A stretch of DNA of 64,000 bases from Primula veris (lineage: Eukaryota; Streptophyta; Magnoliopsida; Ericales; Primulaceae): contig OY821740.1 in the NCBI GenBank assembly GCA_963682055.1, positions 33,624,795 to 33,688,794 on the forward strand. The letters run 5' to 3'. Below, one piece after another: positions 44,520 through 56,188 of the stretch. The position numbers and the translations under genes were made by a program. The stretch's first letter is position 1, and the number at the start of each line of letters is the position of its first letter. Below the pieces are notes generated by a model. The model saw only the letters and a program-made list of their open reading frames with translations, was not told the DNA's origin and did no database searches.

Positions 44520-46590
44520 CTCTTACCAATTTATATTCCTTCTAGATATCTTGATAATTTCATATTACTCATATGTACCACTTTTTAATTATTTAGTTTA
44601 TTTACTAAATGGTTATACAAACCAAAATATAATATACATATTTTATCTCTCTACAAACCAAAAAAAAATAGTTTAAAATTATAACAAAATTCTATAAAAC
44701 CAAAAAAAAATCACAAAAAAATGAAAAAAATCATAAAAATTATAAAAAATCATAAAAAATCATAAAAAAATACAAAAAATTATAAAAAATCACAAAAATC
44801 ACAAAAAATTATAAAAAAATAACAAAAATCATAAAAAATTATAAAAATTATAAAAAATGAAAAAAAATCACAAAAAAAAGAATTATAAAAAAATGAAAAA
44901 ATAATAAACTTTTTTTAAAATTACAAAAAAATATAATTTTTTTTGTCAAAACACTTTTTATACCGAAAACTGATTTTTTTTATACAAAAAAATGATTTTT
45001 CCATGATAAATGTGCCTTTTTTTAATCTAAATGAGCTGAAAGTGCATCTAGTTCAGTTAAAAATACATATAGTTCAATCAAAAGCGTATATAGTTCAATA
45101 AAAGTGCATATATTTCAGTCGAAAGTGTATATAGTTAGTCAAAAATGCATAAAATTGAGTCGAAATTGCATTCAATTCAGCTGAAAGTACATCTACTTCC
45201 GTTGAAAGTGCATACAAAAAAATTATAAAAAAATCACAAAAACTTATAAAAAAATAACAAAAATCACAAAAAATTATAAAAATTATAAAAAATAAAAAAA
45301 ATCACAAAAAAAAAAGAATTATAAAAAAATGAAAAAATCATAAACTTTTTTAAAAATTACAAAAAATATATAACTTTTTTTGTCAATATAACACTTTTTA
45401 TACCGAAAACTGATTTTTTTTTATACAAAAAAAAATAGTTTTTCCATGATAAATGTGCATTTTTTTAATCTAAATGAGCTGAAAGTGCATTTAGTTCAGT
45501 CAAAAATACATATAGTTTAGTCAAAAGCGTATATAGTTCAATAAAAGTGCATATAGTTTAGTCGAAAATGTATATAGTTAGTCAAAAATGTATAAAATTG
45601 AGTCGAAATTGCATTCAATTCAGCTGAAAGTACATCTACTTCCGTTGAAAGTGCATACAATTCAGTCGAAAGTAAATATAGTTCAATAAAAGTGAGTATG
45701 CATATAGTTCAACTAAAAGTGTATCTGGTTCAGCTGAAAGTACATATGGTTCAGCTTAAAGTGCATCTAATTTAGTGGAAAGTACATATAGTTAAGTCAA
45801 AAGTGCATATAGTCTAGTCGAAAATGAATATAGTACAGTCGAAAATGCATATAGTTCTGTTAAAAATGCATCTGATTCAACTAAAAGTTCATCTGATTCA
45901 ACTGAAAGTGCATATGGTTCAGCTGAAAGTGCATATGGTTCAGCTAAAAGTGCATCTGGTTCAGCTGAAAGTGCATATGGTTCAGACAAAATTGCATCTA
46001 GTTCAATAAAAGTGCATATCGTTCTGTAAAACCTGCATCTGGTTCAACTAAAATTGCATATAGTTCAGCTGAAAATGCATATAGTTCAGCTAAAAGTGCA
46101 TCTATTACAGTCGAAAGTGCATAAAGTTCAATAAAAGTGATTTTTTAATTGATTTTTTTCATATTTTTTTTTTATAATTTTGTGAATTTTGTGAATTTAT
46201 TTCATTTTTTTTAATAATTTTTTGTGATTTTTTGTGATTTTTTTAAAATTTTGTGAATTTTGTGAATTTTTTTTATTTTTTTCATTTTTTATAATTTTTT
46301 TGTTATTTTTTTATTTTCTTTGTGAATTTATTTTTATTTTTTTCATTTTTTGTGATTTTTTGTGATTTTTTTTTATAAAAATACATTTTTTTTCATTTTT
46401 ACAATTTTTTGTGATTTTTTTTCATTTATTTTGAGATTTTTTTCATTTTATATAATTTTATGTGTTTTTTTTTTCCATTTTTTGTGAAATATGTGTATGG
46501 CGTTTTGGTAAATAAAGTAAATAATTAAAAAGTTGTACATATAGGGAATATGAACTTATGGATGTAACTAGAATAATATAAGTTCAAAAG
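44520..46590. mobile_element. Fold-back element with 21-nt tandem core, copy 2 (about 2.1 kb)
   Basis: Termini of more than 60 bp are inverted repeats: left TTATATTCCTTCTAG, TTTCATATTACTCATATGTA, CTTTTTAATTATTTAGTTTA; right the complements (AAGTAAATAATTAAAAAG, TATAGGGAATATGAA). Inside come an A-rich left arm and T-rich right arm around 21-nt repeats (45020-46135). A stretch of the left arm and early core (44700-45230) is duplicated at 45215-45660. No ORF of domain content. It belongs to the same family as 34495-36160 but lacks the tRNA-like unit. Confidence 0.7.
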
Positions 46591-48154
46591 TGAGACATAT
46601 TGGGCATTATTTGTATAAACAATAACATCCCGTAATTGTTACTCTTGTATTTTTTGCTCATGTGTATTCTCTCTAACTTGAGTTCTTTATAAGTTTAAAC
46701 CACACAAATTTTTACAAGCAAATATGAGACTATTTATAAAAATAAAAGTATTTCAAATTTTCGCATGTCTTATCTTCAATCTTCAAGATTTTCGTCTGCC
46801 TATTTTCGTGCTTCATTGATTGAAGATTCGATCGCCATCTTTGTAATATAATTAGAGATAAATCTTGTTAGAATCTCATGCCTATTTTGACTTCAGTCTC
46901 TTTGAGAAATTCGGCTAACCCTTGCTTGTAACAAGGAGATTAGTTAATTAGCTCCTTTTTATGAGATAAAACTCATTTCAATTTCCAAGAAGCATAAACA
47001 AATTTAATCAAATCTGTTACCACAAGATTATATATCTTGAAATATGAGATAATATATATATATATATTCAAAAATATTCACACGTGACAATCTTTTTGAT
47101 AGTTTTATATATGGAACAATATATCTTCAAAGATGATTCAAACTTATACTCACCAAATAAATAACTAATCATTCGTATAAGACTGAATTTGTGATAAATA
47201 AGAAAAGATTTTATTCAGCAAACTTTAATAAATAGAACAAATCTTTTCATAAGATAATATATTTTTTAAAGACAAATCCCACATAATATGGAAATATAAT
47301 TAACTTTCTTTAATACACAAATATTCTCAAAACATATAACATATATGTATAGAATCATGAGATTATCAACTGCATTGATAAAATATTTTTTTTAAATCAA
47401 CTAAATGCAGAAAACACAGATTTCTGCAGAATTTGCATAAGCATGTTATAACTGTGTTGCAACGGCTAGTTGTAACCAGGAATACCAGTAAATTTTCTTT
47501 CAAGCATAATACATAAGTATTTTGGCATAATACAATATGACAATAAAGTAAATAACTTTATCAAGACAACTTGAGTTCTAACGCATGGTCTTTTCTTTAG
47601 TCTGGTTTTGAACTTAGTTCTTCTGGTGCTAAAGTTACTTAGAATGACATTTTCCCTCATTACAAATAAGGTAAACTTGCCATTAGTGTTAAGATGCACA
47701 TATGATCACATATGGAAGTGATATGAAAACTAATGTACATTAATTTACATGAATGAATCACCATACTATCAGGTTGAACTTTTAGTATGAATATAAATTT
47801 AAAGGTGTATACTTGAACCTATAAATTTCTTTCTTACATTATTTAAAAAAAAAAAAAACTTTCTTACTTATTTTTTTCTATTACCTTTTGGTACATTGAA
47901 AGCAATAGTACCAATTTTGTTATGTTTTAAAACTATTGAGTTCATTTCTCTAAATAAATATGGAATATTATTATACAAAAGTGAAAAGAAAAATGAAAGT
48001 ATAGTATACTAATTAATATGAAACTAACATAAGTTGGATGACGGATAGTTTAGTAACTTTAACTATTGAATTGGATAGAAATATACTATTCCAGATAGAA
48101 AATTTAATTCACGCTGATTAAAAAAATGATAGTTTCAGTATACTAATGCCAAAT
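46591..48154. other. AT-rich spacer, nothing recognised
   Basis: No gene-like ORF. A few short (AT)n runs. Confidence 0.5.
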
Positions 48155-48162
48155 GTGTTGAT

Positions 48163-48823
48163 TAGGCGTGAATTTGGTACGGTACCGACTTTTTTTATCA
48201 TATATCAATACCGAACCGAACTTGTTTGGTTTGAAAAAAATTATACCATACCGAACCGAAAAAGTCGGTATACCGAAAGTTCGGTATACCGACTTTTTCG
48301 GTTGGTACTGTTCGATTTTCCGTTTTATACCGAAACATTACTATTATTAAAAGAAAATTATTGTTAACAATAAAATAGCAAAAAAATTGATAAAAAATAA
48401 AATGTGTACAACTATTCTTATATTTGTTACATTTATTGTGAACTTGATTAAAATAGTAAACACTAATAAAATAATAATTATTTTAAAACATGAGACAATA
48501 AAATAGAGAAACACGAAATTATTGTATTTAACTTCGTACATATGAAAATAAGTCGTATGTAAAATTAAACTAAACTATAATATAATATATTTGTATGTTA
48601 TGACTATGTGTAAATTTATATATATTTTATAATTTTAATGTTTTGTTCGGTTCGGTATTATACCAAACATACGAAATGGATACCGAAATCGAACCAACTT
48701 TTAAAGTTTGGTTCGGTTGTACCAGACCGAAAAGTCAGTATACCGAATTTTCGGTACCAACTTGTTTGGTTCGGTTCGAAAATCGGTCGGTTGATACAAA
48801 TCGGTACAAAAAGTTCACCCTTA
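48163..48823. mobile_element. Non-autonomous hAT element, 661 bp
   Basis: Terminal repeats TAGGCGTGAA and TTCACCCTTA; perfect 8-bp target duplication GTGTTGAT at 48155-48162 and 48824-48831. The ends are rich in CGGTACCGAA-type motifs on both strands; the middle (48350-48630) is plain AT-rich DNA, perhaps an internal insertion. Confidence 0.85.
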
Positions 48824-48831
48824 GTGTTGAT

Positions 48832-50690
48832 AGCAGAATATACTAAACATTAATTAACTTTATAAGTTATTATCTAGCTCTAAGTTACTTCTTGAATTAT
48901 AAGTTGTGTATTGGCTTATAATAAGTTAAGACTTATTTGTTAATATAAAAAATACTCCGTATATATTCTTATAATAAGTTTATTATAACTTATAAGTTGC
49001 ATACATGTTATTCTAATTAGTTTGTGTATTTTTAATTGATCATTTACTAAACTTATAAAATTTTGTTAATTTTATAGCTTACTTGTTATTATAATAACTT
49101 ATTTATAATTTATAAGTTGATTTTAATTGTAAGTTACTTTTGAAATTATGAATTGTTATTTACTTTTTATAATTACTTCATTTTTTATTATATTTCTTTT
49201 TGCTTAATTTTTTTCAATTTCCCGGAAAATATTTTCTTGCCAAATTTTGGGGAAGTTATTTTCCTTTAATTTCCATTAATGTGGAAAATATTTCTCTCTA
49301 AAATAGATTTTCGGCAAAACAAAATGTTAAAAAGTTACAACAAAACTAGCAATTTTGTTAAAAAGTTCGTTATATTTAAATAAAATCAAAAGGTCGAACA
49401 ATTCTATGTTGATATCGTATTCGTTTATAAGATTGATTATTAAACAAGACAACTAATTATAAATATTTTTAAAAAGAAATAAATAATAATATAATTCAAA
49501 CTAAAAGCAGAAACCAAATATTATAATTTTAGTTATTCAAGATTAAGATGAATAAACAACATATATAACAAGAAACTCATACGAAAATAAAAGTGTGTTA
49601 TTTAGTAAATAGAGTAAATGTGAGAGTAATTTCATTTTTTTAATAAATATAAACTAATACTATTCATATTAAGATTTTTTTTTAATTTTTTTTAATGTAT
49701 ATTAATTCTATCGGGTCGGGTCGGAAAATCCATCGGAATTGTAAATAAAAATCCGATCCCGAACCGAATTACTTCGGGACCGGACAAATTTTCGATCTTT
49801 CGGGTCGGGACCGAATCGGATGTTGGATCGGGTCGGGATTTCGGAATTTTTTTCCAACCCTAGATGTAATGGTTTGGAATGGATTCAATGGTTTAGATCG
49901 GATTGCTTTTGTTCGGATTAAAAGAATTGAAATCTAAACCAAACCGTTAACGACGGATTTAAAATTTTTGAATTGAAAACCAAAACATTAATATTCAAAA
50001 TCTAAACCAAATCTAACCAGTACCATATGACTAGTGGGGTATGATGAAATGTGACATGCCAACCAATTGAGTAATGACTCAACCATCTCTGAACGACTAC
50101 TACTAATAAATTGACACCTTTTATTACTATTTAAAAGTAAAGGACCAAAACTCATAATGCCATAAACTCCATTAAAAAATGACCGGAATTTTGCATCAGG
50201 GTTTGTTTGTGATTACTAAAATAAGCTGATTCCTAAGTTATAATTCGGATTGGATTCACCTATTTTACTTACATATCCCTATGATTCATCATATATTAAG
50301 GTAGATGTTCATTTATGGTAAATGATCTCAGTTTTGGAGTATTATTCTGGATACAGGCTAGCTATATGTATCACTATAAAAATTGTATCTTTATCATCGT
50401 GGCTAACGAAATTTAATTTTTTTTCCACCAACTCGTGGAATTACAGCCAATTTGCGCAGAAGAAATTATGGTCCATCGAATGGCAAAAATTGTGCCATGT
50501 GAGTTGTTAAATGACCAAATTAAAGAAAGATGTGAGCAGCTTGAAGCAAGTAGAATGGACTAAACTGACTAGCTCAACCTACACGTACGCAAAGGAGCTG
50601 AACGTTTTGGTTTAGATCAACCCAAACCTATTTTTCTATTAATGTTCAAACTTCAAAGTAGCAAAAATATTCCAAGTTACTCTTTCCGCA
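48832..50690. other. AT-rich spacer with a hAT-like fragment
   Basis: 49706-49862 is rich in TCGGGTCGGG and CCCGAACCGAA and ends CCAACCCTAG, as the right ends of plant hAT MITEs do; no matching left end found. The rest holds nothing recognised. Confidence 0.5.
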
Positions 50691-50703
50691 AGTATGAAAG
50701 GAG

Positions 50704-52066
50704 AGCTTCAAATCAGCATGAGTAACAACGATTTTAAATGTCTCATCTCTCAAAAAACTCCAACCCTAACTTTCTAAACACCCGCCGTCCGTTCGCCGCC
50801 GTCTGGGGTGGGAGACGGCGGAGCAGATCTCCTACCCTCGGGCCTTTTACCCTCCCCTCTCCTCTACTTTCTTTTTGTCCCCTCCATCTCTTCTTCCGCT
50901 ACCCCATCCAATTGTCATCTCCTCCCACTCTCCCATTTTACCGATCTACACTCCGTCACCGATGGCGGTGTAGATCCGAGCTCAACTCCTTCCTTTTCTC
51001 CCATCTCAACCCCCCCTCCTCTTTCCATACCCATTGCCTCCCCTTTTTTCTATTACCATTTCTCTTTCTTAGTAGCCCCGATCCCCCTATTTATTTATTT
51101 TTCCATTTTAACCCTCCTAAAAACCATCTTATAAAATTGTCTGCGGCTTAATAGTAATGGTTGGTGTAACCTTTCCACGATCGAGGTATAGGATTGAAAC
51201 GGTGTGACTACCAGTGAGACCACCCTACAATATGATTCTCAGTTTGGGATGTTGGTATTTTGAGAATCGTGCCTCCGTAGAATTGCTTAGATCGGGTTTA
51301 ATAGTGTGATGACACCCTGATTATTACTATAGTTCTGGACAGAGATGAATACTCTTATATCTTTCGGAAGTTTCTTGACATATGATATGGTATGCTGTCA
51401 TTTTAATCTTTGATGACTGATTGTAGATATGCTTTATCCGAACACGTCTTTTGAGATGTCAAACGATTTTGGCTAGTTTTGTTATCACATTTACAGTTGT
51501 TAGGCATATTATATGTTATGATTTTATCTCGGTACATTATATGAGTATTGAATGTGCTTGTCTAGATCGCAATGAGTAGAGCAGAATATATTATTTGGTT
51601 GATGTCTGCGTGGATTTTGTAAAAACCTTTGACTTACGGTTTTGTTCTATTGGATCATTTTGCTTGATTGGTATGTTTAGATCGGGTTTATTTGTGTGTT
51701 AGCACCCCGATAGTGTTTTTCTCGGCCTAGTCTACGTCAGACCTCTTTCGGATCTCACATGTTTCTTTTGGTTGGCACGACACCCTCAGTCATTTATACA
51801 CATTCGATGACTCGTGGCGCGCTCGACAAGATTTCAATGCGGTTTATTCTGCTAGCTAGGACTTTTTTGGTTTTGTATTTTATGTTTAATCTGGCAGGTA
51901 TGTTTTTTGTCTATCCGGATGGAAGGATTTAACATGTGTCTTATCTCTTTACATATTTCTCGATCGTTTCTCATAGCCATTTGGAGCTTGTTTCATATGC
52001 ACTGATACTTATATAAACTTGTTATTTTCATTAATGATAAGCTGGTTACTTTGCTGGGAAAAAAAA
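50704..52066 (+). mobile_element. Non-LTR retroposon with poly(A) and 13-bp TSD
   Basis: A perfect 13-bp duplication AGTATGAAAGGAG (50691-50703 and 52067-52079) flanks an insertion that ends in about nine A. The left half is pyrimidine-rich, with an ORF of 137 codons (50738-51151) lacking any domain; the right half is T-rich like an L1 3' UTR. The phrase TTAGATCGGGTTTA recurs at 51288 and 51679. The target duplication and tail show L1-type insertion. It may be an internally deleted L1 or a retrocopy of a host transcript. No RT or endonuclease is present. Confidence 0.75.
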
Positions 52067-52140
52067 AGTATGAAAGGAGTTGTGCAACACAAATGATTGT
52101 TTTGCTCTATTGCGTATCAGAAGGTTCTACCAATACTATT

Positions 52141-52374
52141 TCCTCCGTTTCATATTACTTGTGCATTACGAATTTATGTGCGTTTTGAGATGCATTATTT
52201 TCGTAAATATATTGTCGAAATGACAAATTTTAAAAAACTATTACATAGTCAAATTTAATTTGAGTGTATAAAAGTTTTTTTCATATTTGTTATTTGAAAA
52301 ATTTATATACGATTTTTTTTATGTCAAAATGCACATTTTATGATTGTGGACAAGTAAAGTGAAACATATGGATT
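52141..52374. mobile_element. Stowaway-like MITE, weak
   Basis: Left CCTCCGTTTCATATTACTTG and right CAAGTAAAGTGAAACATATG are imperfect inverted repeats about 235 bp apart. Target TA not clear. Confidence 0.45.
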
Positions 52375-52833
52375 ATTTACTAAATATGACGTCCTTTTAG
52401 GTAGAGGTGAAACAACTTGCACTCAAATATAAATATTTCCGTATCTTGCGAAACTGCGAATGGTGTCCTGATCAACTAATTTGTTTAGCAAGGAAAGGCA
52501 AAAAATTAAGTTTTTCTTAGTGTATATAATATGATGTAATTCAAAGTTTTAGCTTCTAGCTAAGCAGCCGTTTATCCCTGAAAGCACCAAATCTTTTGCT
52601 TTCATCCCCTTCTATCTCATCTTCTAGAAGATCTGAAATTTTGTTAACGGAGTAATGCATTTTTTGAAATATTTTGTAAATGAAAAAAAATGTGTTGTTG
52701 TAATTTGCTAACCGACTTATTCATCTTTATAAGTTTTAAAAAGGTGTACCTAAATATAAAAGTTGAAATAATTGTAACTCAAAAATTCGATTAATAAGAT
52801 GCTTACTTTCAAGTTTCAACGATTTGGACATAT

Positions 52834-53867
52834 GAGCCTCGTTTGATCGCATCTTATAAGTAAAAAAATATATTTATTTGATTGGGGTATAAAACTATAC
52901 TTTTGATGCTTACTTTTAAATAGGTAAATATTGCTTGGTAAACGGTATATAAGTATACTTTTAAATTGAAATGTTGTTTGGCATATTATTTTTACTTTTT
53001 ACTTTTTGAGTTAAAATATATACTTTATTCCGATTAGTACAATAACATATTAAATAGTTAATTAACAATTTTTTTCTTCTAAATACTAGTAAACAAACAT
53101 TCTTATGAAAATATAATGAGTATACGAACATAAAAAAAAATTAATGACTTTGCTTACGGTGTCTCGTGTTTCTACAAATTTGATCACGAATATTATTTCA
53201 CAAAATTCCATATAGTCATCTTCACTTGAAACGACATCGGCATTTTGAGGGATGTCATATGAGATCTCACTCTTCTATATTTCCATTACATATTACATGG
53301 ACATATTCTGGACATGAAAATTTTTGATACAAAAAGATGATGTTGAACTCCATTGTACGGAATGATACGGAGAAAATTGATTTTTCGTACGTATACATTA
53401 CGTAGATTTCGTACAAAGAAATTTTCAAAATATTTATACAAACAAATGATTTTTTGTAATTATGTATAAAGAAATTTACATACATATATATCCATTACAT
53501 AAAATTTTCTCTCTCAAAAAAAAAAGAGGTACTGTCCAAATATTCGTTCACCTATTATGAATTAAATGATTAGAGATACACAAATTTTACACTTGGAAAA
53601 GGTAAAGAAAGAAAACATAGACCAAGACACCACCATAGGTGTACGAGAGAAATAATGAAATAGATCAATGACGTTATAAGTCTAGTACAATGATTATGTT
53701 TTACTTTTTTTCTCATAAGTAAGACAATTCGTACTTAAAATAAGTAAGCTTTTGGTTCATTTTATTTTTGCTAAAAGTAAGTTTAAATATGTAGAACCAA
53801 ACAACATTATTTACTTCTATACTTATAAGTAACATTAAGTATAAGTAAATGTTTACCAAACAAGGCC
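52834..53867. mobile_element. TIR element of about 1 kb, Harbinger-like ends
   Basis: Left GCCTCGTTTGATCGC and right TTTACCAAACAAGGC (complement GCCTTGTTTGGTAAA) fit Tourist/Harbinger-type ends. TTATAAGTA and TACTTATAAG recur near both ends. No coding content; duplication not resolved. Confidence 0.45.
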
Positions 53868-53869
53868 AT

Positions 53870-55592
53870 GATGGTGTGGCCAAAGGTTATATATGTTTCA
53901 TCTAGAAGATTGTGCCCATCCCTCCAAAAAAAAATAAAAAAAAATAAAAATTGTGCCCTGTCCCAGCAAGTGATTTATCAATCGTACAAGATAAAATACA
54001 ATATTTTAAGGTCGAGTATGATTATCTTTCAAAAAAAAAAAAAAAAAAGGTCGAGTATGATTGTTTTTTTCTTCGTTTTTTCCGACAAAAATGATACAAT
54101 GTCAACATAACGACATTGGTTTATTCTACCTATAATTCATGTTGTGCATTCATGCTTCACGTGCATGTTTATCGTGATTCATGCCTTCATCTTATATTAG
54201 TAACTAAATACAAAAATCTAAAAAATGATGTATCAACGTTATACAATGGTCATATTTATTTGTATGATAGTATAAAAAAATATAGTTTATAACTGGATAT
54301 TAGTGAAACAAATAATATCACCATATATATCCCTAATTAGCATAAATTATAGTATAATTACTACTATCTATTATATAATAGCAAATGCAATTTATGTAAA
54401 CAAACAGGTTATAACATGGGTCTCACGGTACTAATAATTCTATACCACCTCTTATACCGCAAAAAAACATACCTATATGAATCACCCTAACGAGTGAGAA
54501 CACCTATTTCCATTAACTAATAAACATTATCATGTCTGAACATAATTTTCTTGTAATGCTTTCATTATCTTCCCCGTGAAGCTTTTTTATTCGACTATTG
54601 AATTTCTTACTCATCTCATTAGAAGACATTTATCGACTCTGTGTTAGTTCCGAGAGTAATAATATTTTCCCTACTCTAAGCGCTCGTTTGTTTACAGTAT
54701 TCGTAGTAATGAGACTATTATTACATTCGGACTATGACGGGATAACAAATGAAGGAAAGACTGATATTACATATATACATGAAATATCAATGAAATATTT
54801 GTTTACTTTTTGTTGTGGTCGTACGATTTTACAAATTTATCTTTATATCAATAACAATTAACTAGCAAAATACATAAATATCTAATTATATATATAATTA
54901 TGTTAAGTATATATGCTACTATTTTAATATATATATATATATATGTGTGTATGTATATATATAATTATATTTATATATATAGTGAGTTTATATGTACATC
55001 AACTTGAACATTTTTTTTGCAAAAACGCTCCAAATCAAGATTTGATTAATGTAAATCTCCACGGTTTCACGACAGCAACACAAATATACGTCTTATTTTT
55101 TTAATATATGTTATGAGTTAAATCGGTGTGTATATATTTAACGTACATGGTCCTTAATGCCGCTGTCAAATAAAGAAAATATACAAATGATGTATGTATG
55201 TTTTAGATGGATATTATTAGTCAAGTGAAAAACTGAAATATATATAATCAAATCTGAAACTTTTTCTCTTTAGGTTTGTGTAGTTACAATTATAATAGCG
55301 CCACATATTACCTTCAGGGTACACAATCAATAAAGCGAAAAGAAAAAGAAATACAAGCTGGCCACGATTGATGTCACTTGTCAGTACCAAAATACCAGTA
55401 CTTTTAAAATGCGTTTACAAAATATTTTTTTTCAAGATGTTTATTCTCATTGTAAATCAAACTTATTTTTTGTCATATATTGGACGGAGATATTTGTTAT
55501 AGCAAGGCTTATTTGGCTAGATTCTACGTTTCAGAGTTAACAAGGGAACCGAGATCTGCAAACTTGTGCCCAATTTGCCCAAAGGAAATACG
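53870..55592. other. AT-rich spacer, nothing recognised
   Basis: Poly(A) runs near 54030 with a duplicated GGTCGAGTATGATT, and an (AT)n run at 54925-54975. Confidence 0.5.
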
Positions 55593-55594
55593 TA

Positions 55595-55815
55595 CTCCCT
55601 CCGTCCTTATTCGAAATCATGGACAATTTTAACCGGCAAATAACTCATATCCAGATTGTCGAAATAATATTTTTTTAAATTCTATCATATAATTTAACAT
55701 TTGAACTATGTATAGAAATTTTAAAATTTTTGGTTTCGATAATTTAGTTACACGTTTAAAGTCAATCAAAATTGCACTTGGTTTCGTACATGACTTATAA
55801 AGTGGGACGGAAGAG
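55595..55815. mobile_element. Stowaway MITE, 221 bp
   Basis: Termini CTCCCTCCGTCC and GGGACGGAAGAG flanked by TA on both sides (55593-55594 and 55816-55817), the signature of Tc1/mariner-derived Stowaway elements. Confidence 0.85.
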
Positions 55816-55817
55816 TA

Positions 55818-56188
55818 CCAAATATTAAGCTTTATAACATTACCCATTAATTAAGCACAGAAATTCATGACGAGTTCTTACGAAAATCTCCATACCTGTC
55901 TCATTTACACTAGCGAGAAAGTAATGCCATATCACACTTCATCAATTACTAGTCGTAAATACATCAATTAGGACTCCTATTGTACAAATAAATTTAAAAA
56001 AACACCCAATAACCAACTCTAAAGATCATTAGCTGCTACTTCAATCATGTGAGCCTAGAATATAGAAAAACTCCTTGGTTCAAGACTCTAATTAGTATAA
56101 TGTCGTGATAGCTGAGCAACTAACTCAGTTACTGATGGATTAATTGATACTCGTGATAGTTGAGAGGTCTTATGTTTTTTTTTTCCTA
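55818..56188. other. 3' flank of the OSCA-like gene
   Basis: No coding content. Should hold the 3' UTR and poly(A) site of the minus-strand gene. Confidence 0.5.

Noticed and set aside
45792..46009. Heptad-repeat peptide ORFs on both strands
   Set aside because: A 21-nt tandem repeat without stops gives seven-residue periodicity automatically; there is no start context or conservation.
50738..51151. 137-codon ORF and overlapping 108-codon ORF
   Set aside because: Both arise from pyrimidine-rich DNA at the start of the non-LTR insertion and have no domain.
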